Shown in pieces: positions 15,591 through 25,900 of a stretch of 64,000 nucleotides of DNA. Below the pieces are notes generated by a model. That model searched no databases and had not been told where the DNA came from. It saw only the letters and a program-made list of their open reading frames with translations. Source of the stretch: Dendrophyllia cribrosa (taxonomy: Eukaryota > Cnidaria > Anthozoa > Scleractinia > Dendrophylliidae); assembly GCA_024195265.1 (NCBI GenBank), contig JAJLRJ010000010.1, positions 7,100,581 to 7,164,580 of the forward strand, in the 5' to 3' direction. How positions within the stretch are numbered: the stretch's first letter is position 1; each line of letters opens with the position of its first letter. The translations under genes and the position numbers were made by a program.

Positions 15591-16632
15591 TCTTCTCCTC
15601 CAAAAGGATAAAAAGTGGTTGATGAAGCAAATTTAAAATAAAAAACTTTTTCAGGAGAAAAAGTTTTTTTGAAAACTTTAGCTATTAGTCATTGATTTTC
15701 AGCTGTGAAATATATTTCATTTATATTTCTTGATTTTATTGAACAAATCCACTTGAAAGGTTCTTTCATTTTTCCTCATTTTGGAAATGAAATTCAATCG
15801 TTTCAAGTCAATTGCATTTTTTTCCCCAACAGATAATTTTTTATTCTGTTCTTCCAAACAATAATCTCTGTTAATCGGAAATGCTACTTTACAGATAACG
15901 GAGATAATCTTGAAAAATGAAACAGTTTCCTCATTATATAAAATTTCTCTTTTTTTCCAATCAAATGCGATGTCCTCATCCATAAATAATATATTAACAA
16001 TCCCTTTACCAAACTCATCCATGTTTGAAACTACTATCTTGAATTTATCAAACCATTCCTCATCCATTGGAAGTGAAGAAAATTCTGTATCTGATTGTTT
16101 TGATTTTGGTTTTGGTTCTCCGAGAAAGAATTTTTTCTTATCCGATCTTCTGGTGATAGATGTGTTTCCTTTTTTCAGAGCATTTGTAATTGCACAATTT
16201 GAAATGTTAAATTCTTTAGCAGCAGAATTGATAGAGGTGAATGTTTTGGTTTTTTTCCCATCTGAAATTGTAAAATGCTTGTCTGTTTGTTTCGCCATTT
16301 TAGATAAATATAAAAATGAAATAAAAAAATAAAATAAGATTTTATATATTTATTTCCTGAAAAGAGTTGATTAAATTATAGGAAATAAACAGAGGGGAAA
16401 AAAGAGAGATAAGCCTATCTTCAACATAAAACTTCATGAAAAAATAGATTTTAGTTAGAAAAAAAAAAAATGAAATTTATTTTGAAAGGAGATCTTCCCC
16501 TAAATGAAATTAATTTGGAGAAAAATCTTTTCCAAATCAAAACTTTTATTGGAAAGAAAGAAATAAAAAAACAAATTCATTTTTATTTCTTTCTTTCCAA
16601 TAAAAGTTTTGATTTGGAAAGAAAGAAATAAA
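15591..16632. repeat. Right terminal inverted repeat of the Polinton
   Basis: Reverse complement of 1 to 1043. The true repeat must extend outward past 16632, since its left partner leaves the window. Beyond it, 16660 to 16674 and 16689 to 16703 form another palindrome (GATAAAATTTATCCC with GGGATAAATTTTATC), so the terminus carries stacked hairpins. The element probably ends within about 20 bp after this. Confidence 0.95.
15717..16298 (-). CDS. Small HTH (NUMOD1-like) protein encoded inside the right TIR
   Basis: Second, identical copy of the 193-residue protein described at 336 to 917, transcribed toward the element's interior. Identity over the entire gene shows the two repeats are kept the same or are very young. 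Two copies double the gene dose and place a gene for a DNA-binding protein within the terminal repeat that is a natural candidate for its target. Confidence 0.8.
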   Translation of the reverse strand: MAKQTDKHFTISDGKKTKTFTSINSAAKEFNISNCAITNALKKGNTSITRRSDKKKFFLGEPKPKSKQSDTEFSSLPMDEEWFDKFKIVVSNMDEFGKGIVNILFMDEDIAFDWKKREILYNEETVSFFKIISVICKVAFPINRDYCLEEQNKKLSVGEKNAIDLKRLNFISKMRKNERTFQVDLFNKIKKYK

Positions 16633-16725
16633 AATGATTTGATTCCCAAATTTTCTGGAGATAAAATTTATCCCCATAAAGTTTTCTTGGGATAAATTTT
16701 ATCTTTCTTTATTCCCTACTCTGTA

Positions 16726-17157
16726 GTAGATAGGAAAGAAGGGTTCTGGCAAACTCTTCAACCGCTGTTTTTCAAACAAAATTCATTTCTGATGAATTTT
16801 GTGGGATTTTAGGGGAACTGATGGATTTGTTTGATTTTATGAGAATTTTTCATTAACGAATGTATCTGTTTGATTTTATGAGAATTTTTTGGTGAACAAG
16901 ATAGATTTTATTGATTTTCAAATAATTGTACGATGATTTTTTGCAGAGAATTTATAAAATGCTGAAAATTTAGCAGCTTTTTTTTGATGATTTTGTTAAT
17001 TTTTATGAGTCAGGATATGTAAATTTGGAACAATTTTCATGCGATCGCATGCAAATTCAGAGTTAGTGATGAAAGTAGGAGAAAAGTGAAAAGAATTAGA
17101 AATTGTGTTAAAAAGGGGCGGTTGAAGAGTGTGCCAGAACCCTTCTTTCCTATCTAC
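16726..17157. repeat. MITE with about 40-bp terminal inverted repeats, abutting the Polinton
   Basis: Left end GTAGATAGGAAAGAAGGGTT and right end AACCCTTCTTTCCTATCTAC are mirror images, continuing for about 40 bp with one mismatch (16726 to 16765 and 17118 to 17157). No coding content inside. It lies immediately after the Polinton end, so the Polinton may have inserted next to or into it; alternatively it could be a terminal piece of the same element, which the missing left flank would show. Confidence 0.7.
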
Positions 17158-17310
17158 TTACGTTATATAATTCTCAATAAGTGTCCGACCTCCGTCTGAG
17201 CTATAGAAGGTAGACTCTACCAATTCACTCACTCACTCGCTCACTCGCTCCATCACTCAGATGTGAACTTTTCCGCATATTTACGTTGAAATAACAAAAT
17301 TTGACCTTGG

Positions 17311-17472
17311 TAATAGCCCAATTTCGATATATTAAAATTCAACTTAAAACAAAAGACATCACTACGAGGCTTAGGGGAATGATAGTAGGGATTTATATGG
17401 TTTATTCCCCTAAGCCTCGTAGTGATGTCTTTTGTTTAAGTTGAATTTTAATATATCGAAATTGGGCTATTA
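17311..17472. repeat. Palindromic MITE (about 68-bp arms)
   Basis: TAATAGCCCA...TGGGCTATTA. The two arms are nearly perfect reverse complements around a 20-odd bp spacer, so the strand can fold into a long hairpin. Ends are compatible with a TA target duplication. A second, interrupted copy lies at 38181 to 38313. Confidence 0.85.
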
Positions 17473-17474
17473 GT

Positions 17475-17548
17475 CATTAGGTGACGCTGTGTGTAAGCGA
17501 TCAGACAATTGAGCCGAAGGATGTGAGTTCGATTCTCGTCAGGGTGGA
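17475..17548 (+). other. tRNA-like sequence (SINE or tRNA relic)
   Basis: Contains an A-box-like start and a B-box-like GAGTTCGATTCTCGTC, followed by a T-rich tail. The acceptor stem ends do not pair well, so it is not called as a functional tRNA. A similar sequence follows at about 17930. Confidence 0.35.
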
Positions 17549-17931
17549 TTTTTCTTCTTATTTTTGTTTTGTTTTTTCGAACTGAAAATTACTGTTTTTT
17601 GTTTGTTTGTTTGCGTTCGACAAAAGTCGTTACATTTAATTTCCAAATAAACCCCGCAATATTGCGTTACCGCTCACTCGTTCCATCACTCAGCTGTAAA
17701 CTAGTGACGTAATGCTTTGTTACGGATGTGTTTCGTAACGTGAATCCAGCGATAACAATAACTAATTTGCTGTAAACGAATATAAACATCAATAAGCTTA
17801 AAGATCTTTCGCATTTGGAGTCTTTAATGCAACATTAAAATCGATCTACAAGGATTTTTCAACCGAGGCACGCGTTTTGATACGTATCTACCTTACAATA
17901 ACAAAATTTAGTCTTATCTTAGTATGTGTTC

Positions 17932-18000
17932 CGCGATGGTCTTGTGGATTAGAGCCGCGCTTGACAGTCGGAGGCCCGAGTTCAAATCACGCTCAGGGCA
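17932..18000 (+). other. tRNA-like sequence (SINE or tRNA relic)
   Basis: ATGGTCTTGTGGATTAGAGC resembles a tRNA A-box region and GAGTTCAAATCACGCTC a B-box/T-arm, at tRNA-like spacing. Acceptor ends do not match. Best read as a tRNA-derived SINE head or pseudogene. Confidence 0.4.
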
Positions 18001-18276
18001 TTATTTTCCTTTCTTTTTTCTTCAGTCCGTGTCAGTGCGAAAACATAAGCTTACCGCAATATTGCGTTACGCGTTAGCATTTGGCTCTTAGGAGCCTTTG
18101 ATTAAAAGCTACTTACAAATATATTTGCTTGTTTATTAATTCTTCAGTCTTAACGGAAATATCCCTTTAAAGCATTATGTCAATATTTGCCATTTTGGCA
18201 GTTGTTTTAAACCGCGTAGCTACTGTCTGAAAGTAGTCATGCAGTTGACTTTTTATTTTATTTTCTTCATCGACAG

Positions 18277-18345
18277 CACCTCCTTCAACAACTACGTCAG
18301 CACCAACAACACCAGCACCACCTGCTACAACTCCACGACCAGCAG
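18277..18345 (+). CDS. Host gene A, Thr/Pro-rich stalk exon
   Basis: A 69-bp phase-1/phase-1 exon bounded by an AG acceptor (18275 to 18276) and a GT donor (18346). It encodes a 23-residue Ala/Thr/Pro/Ser-rich stalk typical of mucin-like O-glycosylated spacers in type I membrane proteins. The reading frame joins correctly with the next exon at 18946 (split GAC codon). Upstream exons are not in the 1.1 kb between this point and the Polinton, so they should lie left of the window with the Polinton inside the intron, unless the gene is a fragment. Confidence 0.6.
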
Positions 18346-18945
18346 GTAACATTTCTTGAGTTTCTGACAAGTACTATTCACATATGTCTGCATGTTAAGG
18401 AAACGCTTGTTGCTTCGCGTTTTGCGCTCGCGCACCACAAAAGCGCCTGAGTGATGTGCAGGTTACATAACATGCATTTAGTGATGTTGCCTATAATGTA
18501 GCAATTTTTTGTTGACGGGAAGTGGTCTACCTCGGGTGACTGGGGTGTCTGTGCTAAAAACATGTGGCAGTGTAACAAGCCGGCCGCAGCCTGTTGTGGA
18601 GCGGCTTGCAGAGGTGACATAAATGAGGCACGAGCTTGTTTGGTTCGTCATTGTTCAATTATAGAGTTGTTTATATGTAGGCAGAAAAAAACTAGGCTGC
18701 AACCGGAGCTCATTATACGGAGCTTGTAACTCCCATACTAAGCCTTTTACAGACCAGTTTATTTTTAGAACGGGTTTTGATTTATTTTTCCCGCACTATC
18801 ATCAGTATATTCCATGCATCTCTGAGACATTTTCTTCTTTTTATTGACTGCATGACTACCGGTTAGTTGATGACGCTAAGTTTAATAATTAAGTATACAA
18901 TGTATTTCATATCCTCTATTAAAATTGTTTTTCTTTTTTCCTCAG

Positions 18946-19205
18946 ACCATGATCGTGACGTAGACATGAATTGTGAATGTACAGGTTGGAAAATTGGCTT
19001 TGCCTTACTTTTCCTGCTGTTAATTTCTATTATAGTCGTTGAAATTTGGAGAACCCGCCGTTATCGCACAGCAGACCAAGCCCGTCGGGTTGATGGCGGC
19101 CCCGAAGTTGTTAACGCTGCAAACGAAAACCATCGCTATGTTGTAAATAACAGAAATGGCATTGAAAATGGTAATGTTAATTATTGTGAAAAGCGCGGCA
19201 GTTAA
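18946..19205 (+). CDS. Host gene A, final exon: transmembrane segment and cytoplasmic tail
   Basis: Begins after a polypyrimidine tract and CTCAG acceptor (18941 to 18945) and ends in TAA. It encodes 85 complete residues: a short Asp/Cys-rich juxtamembrane piece, one hydrophobic helix (IGFALLFLLLISIIVVEIW), a basic stop-transfer (RTRRYR) and a 45-residue Asn-rich tail. No signalling motif such as ITAM or ITIM is evident. With the preceding stalk exon this has the same exon phase and order as the Ig receptor gene at 45 to 52 kb, suggesting paralogues. Confidence 0.65.
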
Positions 19206-20002
19206 GGCGACCCTCGATGATGATGGTGAACTATGAATTTTTGAACAGCTAAGTGTACTAAAATGGCGTTCACATTTCCTCTTTTGTGATTTTTAGTTAG
19301 AGCGGGTATCAATGGAGTGTCGAATGTAACTTCACAGCTGGTTTGGTTTTGCATTGCTACGCTTTGTGATTGGCTAAAACAATTTCGCGCCACTTTCTCA
19401 ACCAATCAGAAGTAAATTCCAAAACCAATCGTGAGTTGTTCGCTCGCGTTTTTCCGCGCTTATCCTGGCTACATGTATTTTGCTTCGAGTTCTGATTGGT
19501 ATTATGGTTGTCTGCACTTGCTGTCATTGGCCAGAATGATTACTTGGTCTTTACATAGAATTAACTGTGTACGAAGTTTGATCAGAACTATTGTGATTGC
19601 ATTTGTATTTTAAGAAATTTTTAGTTGAGATTGTGACATAAGAAGAGAATATTTCTCTGTTTTAAAAAATACAATTTTGTATATTACAAAATGAAAAGTA
19701 TTGGATGTTGATCCATTTCATGCAATCATAGTTAATCGAGGGACTGGTTATGAAACCTTGCAGACTTTAATAGCGATAACCGTGAAGGAGCTACAATTTT
19801 TGTTAAGCCGTACTTGACCGTGCACATCTTTTGTTTTTTGATCACACGCTATGACTGAATAACTTAATAGCTTCATTTCTATTGGTCAGTTGCTCGAACA
19901 AAAGTTCAACATCTATCGTGTTGTGCACGGTCAAGAACGAAAAACGATAACAAAAACATCGAACAAAGACATTTCTCAGGTATCATAACCATTGCACTTT
20001 AT
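19206..20002. other. Non-coding stretch after host gene A
   Basis: About 800 bp with no supported gene. It contains short inverted segments including CACGGTCAAG / CTTGACCGTG around 19810 to 19935, which looks like a small MITE. Likely 3' UTR and intergenic sequence of host gene A. Confidence 0.5.
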
Positions 20003-20397
20003 TAACCCTTCAACTCCCAAGAGTGCCAAAGATAAAAATTCATATTAAATCCCAAATTTCATTTTGTAAAATGTTGAAATACAAATGGTACCATGCGAAT
20101 TCGAAAGTACTGCTGAAGAGGTTTCATTTGAATGGTCACATCACAGGATTTCATCAACAGACTCAAAAGTTAGAACAAATGGTACCATGCAAAAGTACTG
20201 CTAAAGAGGTTTCATTTGAATGGTCACATCATAGGATTTCATCAACAGACTCAAAAGTTACAACAAATGGTACCATGCAAAAGTACTGCTGAAGAGGTTT
20301 CATTTGAATGGTCACACCATAGGATTTCGTCCACAGACTCAAAAGTTAGAACTGCACTACATGTCTCCATAATTGACTCTGGGAGTGAAAGGGTTAA
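20003..20397. repeat. MITE containing three tandem about 88-bp repeats
   Basis: Ends TTAACCCTTCAACTCCCAAG and CTGGGAGTGAAAGGGTTAA form terminal inverted repeats. Inside, units beginning GGTACCATGC start at 20087, 20181 and 20269; spacing is 94 then 88 bp because the first unit has a 6-bp insertion. Open frames that run through it are by-products of the repeat. Confidence 0.8.
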
Positions 20398-20912
20398 CTA
20401 TGATGCAATGCACATATATTTTTTTTAAGAATAGCCGTATCTAAAGCAAACTATTAAAACGAATCGAATACAGTTGAACCTCCAGTAAGCGACCACCCAA
20501 GATGTAAAGCCAAGGTGCTTTCGGGAGGTGGTTGCATTTCAGAGATCAGACCACAGGGTTCTTTGCTTTGAATCATATGAACCTGCGGTAATTTGAATGT
20601 ACAAGGCACCTATCAGACCACAGGGTTTTTTGCTTTGCATCATATGAACCTGTTATAATTTCAATGTAAGCTCTTATTAGCACAAATATCAGTTGTATCA
20701 CACAGAAGTTTTGATGCATGCAAGGGACAAAGTTTTCGTTTTATTGGAGTTCTACTGTAACTCATCATTTAATTCGCATATGGAAGAGTGGCCGCTTATC
20801 AGAGGTTAAAAGCAATAGCAAATCACCGGCTTTGAAAGTAGTCGCGGTCGCTTTTATTTTGGAACTGAGTGTTCGCTTAGGAGAAGTAGTCGCAGTTGGA
20901 GGTTCGACTTTC

Positions 20913-21251
20913 ACAGGACGAAATAACGACTTTAAGTGCAAGTAAAGGTTCATTAAAGAAAACTTAAAGAACAATTTCGACTATCTTTAAGTGCACCGTA
21001 AATTACTTAAATAAGCCTTTACTTGACAACACTTAAAGCTAGTAATTAACAATTTAAGTTGCCTTTAAGGGTCTTTAAGTTGTTGAAAAGTTTAATTAAA
21101 GATAACGTAAAGGTTCTTAAACACATATTAAAGATACTTACTTACTTTAATACATTTAAGAGTATTTACGTCTCAACTTAAAGATTTTCGATACCTTTAA
21201 GTAAAATTTAATTTTCTCTTAAAGATTGGTAAATTCATTATTTCGTCCTGT
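20913..21251. repeat. MITE with ACAGGACGAAATAA ends
   Basis: Complete copy: starts ACAGGACGAAATAACG and ends TTATTTCGTCCTGT, with an interior rich in CTTTAAGT/ACTTAAAG words in both orientations. Two further pieces of the same family occur at 28427 to 28583 plus 33548 to 33592, and inverted at 34474 to 34608. Confidence 0.85.
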
Positions 21252-21852
21252 GTTTAGGTAGTTAATACTTACAGAATTATCCTCTTTTCATAAGGTAACT
21301 AACATGTCAGGTTTGCATTATAGAATAAATTGTTTTTTGGAAAAAATTTTTTGTCCCAAATTAAACGTGTCCAAATTTGAGGGTTTTATTATTGTATTCA
21401 AGATGTGAACACTGTCCGTCGGAAAATGTTATACACTAAGTTAAAAGTAAAAAGGTTGTACGTATTTTTAATAAGTTCGCTGTAACAAATAATTTTGTTA
21501 ATAAAATTAAATCTGGCTAAGTTTGTGTGTTACCTACATGGGGTCAGCAGAGAGGTGGGGAGGAGGGGGGTACTCCCTTATATAAGCTATATAGGTATGT
21601 GCGGCTGCAAAGGGTATGGTTTTTGAGCCGTTTTGGTCAGAAATAGGGTATCGATTTCGACCATTTTGGTCAGAAATAGGGTATGGTTTTAAAAGAAGCT
21701 ACTTTATTATTGTTATTTATCTGTCTGCGCGAGTTCGGCATGATCGGACGTGTTTACTGAGAGGAGCCTGATCTCCCTTCATTTTTCTAATTTCCTTGGT
21801 ATTTTCGACCGTCAGTTACATCTTGGAGCGATGCAGTATATCGATAACTTCA

Positions 21853-22719
21853 ATGGAATCGAAAAGTCGTAAAAACAAAAGGGGAGCTAGAGGTTCGATG
21901 GAAGAAGAAACCAACGCTGCGAAACGTTCCAATATGGCGGATAGTTGCGAGGAGTCAGAGTTGGACGCCTCTTCACCCGAGCCAAGCCTAACAGACATCA
22001 AGGAGATGCTTGTTGACATACAAACTACAGTTACAACGATACTCAAGGAATATCAACAACTCAAACAGGAAATAAAGGAGCTGAAAGCCGCCCTCAACGC
22101 CAACCAAAGGGAAACAGAGAAACTCAAAACACAGCTAACAAAGGCCGAGAAAGCAAACGACACCTTGCAAAACGAGCTAGAACAAGCAAGACACAAGCTT
22201 TATGGACAGATAGAAGAGACAAACAGACTTGACGAAAAATACGATGAGCTGGAACAATATTCGCGCAAAAATTCTCTGGAAATTGTTAGAGTCCCTGAAA
22301 GCGCGTATACATCCACGGAGAAAGTTGTGATCCGCATAGGAAAAGCTGTGAACGTCAATATCAACCCAGAAAGCATAGAAAATCTCATAAGCTGAAACGA
22401 AAGAACAGCAGTCCTATAATCGTAAAATTCTTAAGCCACAAGGCGAAGGCGCGATTTTACAAAGCGAGAACCAAGCTAAAGGGCCTAAAAGTGTGTGACA
22501 TCTTTCCAAGTTACGCCAACACTTCTCTTCAAGAACAGCGTATATACATAAACGAGAATCTGACGGAATACAGGCGGAAGTTGTTTTGGAAAGCAAATCA
22601 GAAGAAAAAGAATAACATGATTATCAGTGCTTGAACAATCGATGGTAAACTTTTCGTAAAAACATCGCCAGACAGAGCACCGATTAGAATATACGGTGAA
22701 GAGGACTTAGAAGATCTTT
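21853..22719 (+). pseudogene. LINE ORF1 (coiled-coil nucleic-acid binding protein), broken
   Basis: Open from 21853 to a stop at 22393; the rest continues in another frame to about 22719, so there is at least one frameshift and an additional in-frame stop. The first part has a Ser/Glu-rich N-terminus, a long heptad coiled coil (about residues 50 to 130), then ELEQYSRKNSLEI, the start of the RRM-like core usual in L1/Tx1 ORF1 proteins. It would coat LINE RNA in the active parent. Confidence 0.75.
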
Positions 22720-22917
22720 GAAAATTAATTGATCACTGAACAAATGAAGGGATAACGGACTGGATTACTGAGATAAGGAACTCTTTAAATAGGTTTGTTT
22801 TTAAATTTGGTGTCGGTTAATTTTGTTTTGATTTGCTTTTTTGTTGCTTATTGTTATTATGTATAGGAGAGCGTAAACATAATTTATCATCAAGGAACTA
22901 CTCTTAAATGCATAATG

Positions 22918-25900
22918 CAAATGTTCCGTGATTTCTTTAAATGTAAGAGGTCTAAGAGATACTTCTAAAAGAAGGAGCATTTTTGTGTACTTAAAAGATC
23001 AGAAGGCCGATTTTTGTTTTCTTCAGGAAACTTTTTCCAAACCAAGCGATGAAGCCATTTGGAGAAATGAATGGGGAGGTCCAATTTTCTTTTCTCACGG
23101 CACCTGTCACAGTAAAGGTGTTTGTATTTTGATCAACCGAGCGGTAAAGGAAAAGGTGACATACACATCCAGTGACACCTCTGGCAGAATAATTCTAATT
23201 AACATAACGTACAATGGTTTGAAATTATCATTTTGCAATATATACGCACCAAACGACCACACACAACAACTGGGCTTTATTCAAGAACTGAATTGCCTTT
23301 TAATTGACAAAGCCGAAATTGCAACTCTAATAGTAGGGGGTGATTGGAATTGTACCTTGGAAAAGAAAGACAAAAAAGGTGGTGTCCCCTGGAGGCCCAC
23401 AGCGTATAGGAATTTGGTTAAAATTACAATGGATAGTCTTGATCTAGTTGATATTCAAAGAACACGCCATCCGAAACTCAATGCGTTCTCCTATGTGTCA
23501 AAGGCATTAGGTGTTAAATCAAGGATATACTTTTTTTCTAGTTGCTAAACACCTAACAAAATTTGTTAAAAAAGTGGATATCCAAACCTCAATAGCGCCT
23601 GATCACAATTCGATATTTTTGTTAGAATCGCATACGTCAAAGGAAACTCACATTCTTATTGGCCAACGAAGCGAGGGTATTTGTATAGGTAATCATACGG
23701 TTTCGAGTTCAATTTGGGATTAATTTGCACGAGTGAGTTTTTCAAAAAGCTCAAATTGCACTCGCCGTTACTTATTAATAATTATACATGAAAAAATTTG
23801 CATTCATTTTTGTTTGGAAATTTTTTTTTTTTGCAAAATTTTTTTTTTGGAAATTTGGGAAAGAAAGTTTTTTTTTTCGATTTGTAATTTGCACTGGTGT
23901 TACACTTTTTGCACCGGTGTTACACTTGAACTGCACTGCTCTTAGCCAATCAGAATGGAATTGCATACCTGAGAAGTGATATTGCATGGCATCTTCGAAG
24001 GACGATGTTTCTGTACTTTCTTTGTATAGTATGTATACTTTCTTTTAAAATAGTGAGTTTTGATTTGAAGCGAAAAATACAGACGTTATATTCACAAGTG
24101 ATAAATTTGTCAAAAGTGAATTTCTGTTCTTCCCAATTTTATAACCAAAATGTGAACTTTGTAGAGAGTGAAGAAGCCATTCACACTGCAGTCCTACAAG
24201 AAGGCGAGCGAGCTATTGGCAAAAACCGATATTTCATGCTTAGAAAAAAACATGTCTAAATAAAACAAAGAAGTTTATGAAAACAAGAATACTGTACTGA
24301 GCTATAAATAAAAAGTAATTTCTTCTTACCGAAACGGCCGTCTGGTTGCTTTAAAAATATTAAAACAAGATGCTGTCCGAAGAAGAATTGAACTTTCAGC
24401 GAACTTTCTTATTTCAAAACCAAAACTTGTATCGCAACTCCTGTCTTGTATATAGTATCGGCAAAGAAAACCGGTGTAAAAAAGTATTAGAGATACAAAG
24501 GCAATAATGATAGTAATCGTATCAATAACAAATTCTCGATTGTGATTGGTCATCCGCGCGCCTATTTCTCACGTAACTGGCGCGCGGTCACGTGGGTGTC
24601 CAATTACAGCTATCCAATTACAACTTTTTGTAATTGGATAGCTGTAATTGGACACCTACGTTGCGCGCGCGTCAATCAGTTGCATTTGTATGGGCTCGTT
24701 TTTGCTGTTTTTCTTCCACTTTCAAACTGACAGAAAATATCCAAGACGTTTTTAGTACAAAAGAGTCGACATAGCTTCTTAATCTCGAATTTGGTTATTG
24801 ATGCGATTAATTAGTAATTGAACTTCGTGTCGTACAATTCAGGGGTAATCGTGCTCGTAATTTCAAATCGTCCTCGCGCTTCGCGCTCGGCCGATTTGAA
24901 ATTACTCGCCCGATTACTTCCTGAATTGTACTCCACTCAGTCCAATTACTATTACTAATAATATTAGTAGTCTGCGAAAATAAGGTGAGAATAAAAATAT
25001 TCCTGTTCGAGCGGAGATACTCCGAACCCTTTCGTCGTCAACTTATGGTCCTTATGAATAGAAGTGATCAACCGCGATAAGATAAGCATAATTTTTTTTA
25101 CGGCCGGATGTTTAATAACTAATCCATCAGTACATCACAAATTTGCCTTCTTTGTTGTCCAAAGGTTTTTCGTTTACTTGTCGCTGTGATGAAATTCCTA
25201 TTTGCCCTGTTTGCCGGTCGGCGATAACAAACTTCCGAACTGTCAAAGCTATAATTTCCACCACAAACATTCGCAGTTGGGCTCCACAGCCGTTCACATT
25301 ATGTACTTTAGTGTACAAACAGCATCAATTTCAGTCATAAACTGTCTTTTTCTGACAAACAAAACTAAAATTTGTCGCTACCACAAGTAGGTTTTCTCCT
25401 GACCGCGCGTGATTCACCCGGCGTGATTTCGGAATCAGTCTTGATTTCTATTCGCTAGTTCTTGACAGTTGGCTTTGAAATGGCTTTCTCGCTGGAAACG
25501 TTGTTTTTTTTTTTGCCAGACTCGTGAATTCCACGTTAAATTTCACTTGAAAAACCGATATCGCCCTCATCGCGATATCTGTTTTTCGCGTGAAATTTAA
25601 CGTGGAATTCACGAGTCAGACAATTAATTTTTCTATATTATCGTTGCCAGACGAGCACCCTCGTGGACCGGGATTTTGGAAATTCAATAATACTCTATTA
25701 AACGACGAGGAATACACAACCAAAATTCGAGAATAATATCCTGAACTTTGCAAAAAGTACTCTTATGTAAAAGACCAACAGCTATTTTGGGAACTGATGA
25801 AAATGGAAATAAGAACCATGACTATTTTATTTGCTAAAGGAAAGGCACAGATAGCTAGAAAGCGCGAGACAGTGATTAAAGAACAATTAGATGAGCTGGA

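Larger units (their letters stand above)
1..16715. mobile_element. Polinton/Maverick (adintovirus-like) element, nearly complete
   Basis: A virus-like self-replicating DNA transposon. Seen directly: long terminal inverted repeats, a type B DNA polymerase with protein-primed family motifs, an FtsK/HerA-type packaging ATPase, an adenain-like cysteine protease, a DDE integrase with a C-terminal chromodomain, and a block of capsid-type genes. This gene set defines Polintons and the related adintoviruses. Left-arm genes from polymerase to ATPase are mainly on the minus strand and the virion-type genes on the plus strand, diverging from a tandem repeat near 8.6 kb. The left tip is cut by the window edge. 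The right end is placed near 16,700 to 16,725, just before another repeat begins, but the mirror sequence needed to fix it is not in view, nor is the target-site duplication. No frame is broken except at three places that look like programmed frameshifts. Confidence 0.95.

Noticed and set aside
16726..17157. Treating the 432-bp inverted-repeat element as the Polinton terminus
   Set aside because: It is closed by its own inverted ends; without the left flank it cannot be assigned to the Polinton, so it is listed separately.
17475..18000. Two functional tRNA genes
   Set aside because: Box-like words are present but acceptor stems do not pair; better explained as tRNA-derived SINE or pseudogene pieces.
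20023..20428. Open frames through the tandem repeats at 20 kb
   Set aside because: They arise from the 88-bp repeat units, with no start context, domain or splice evidence.
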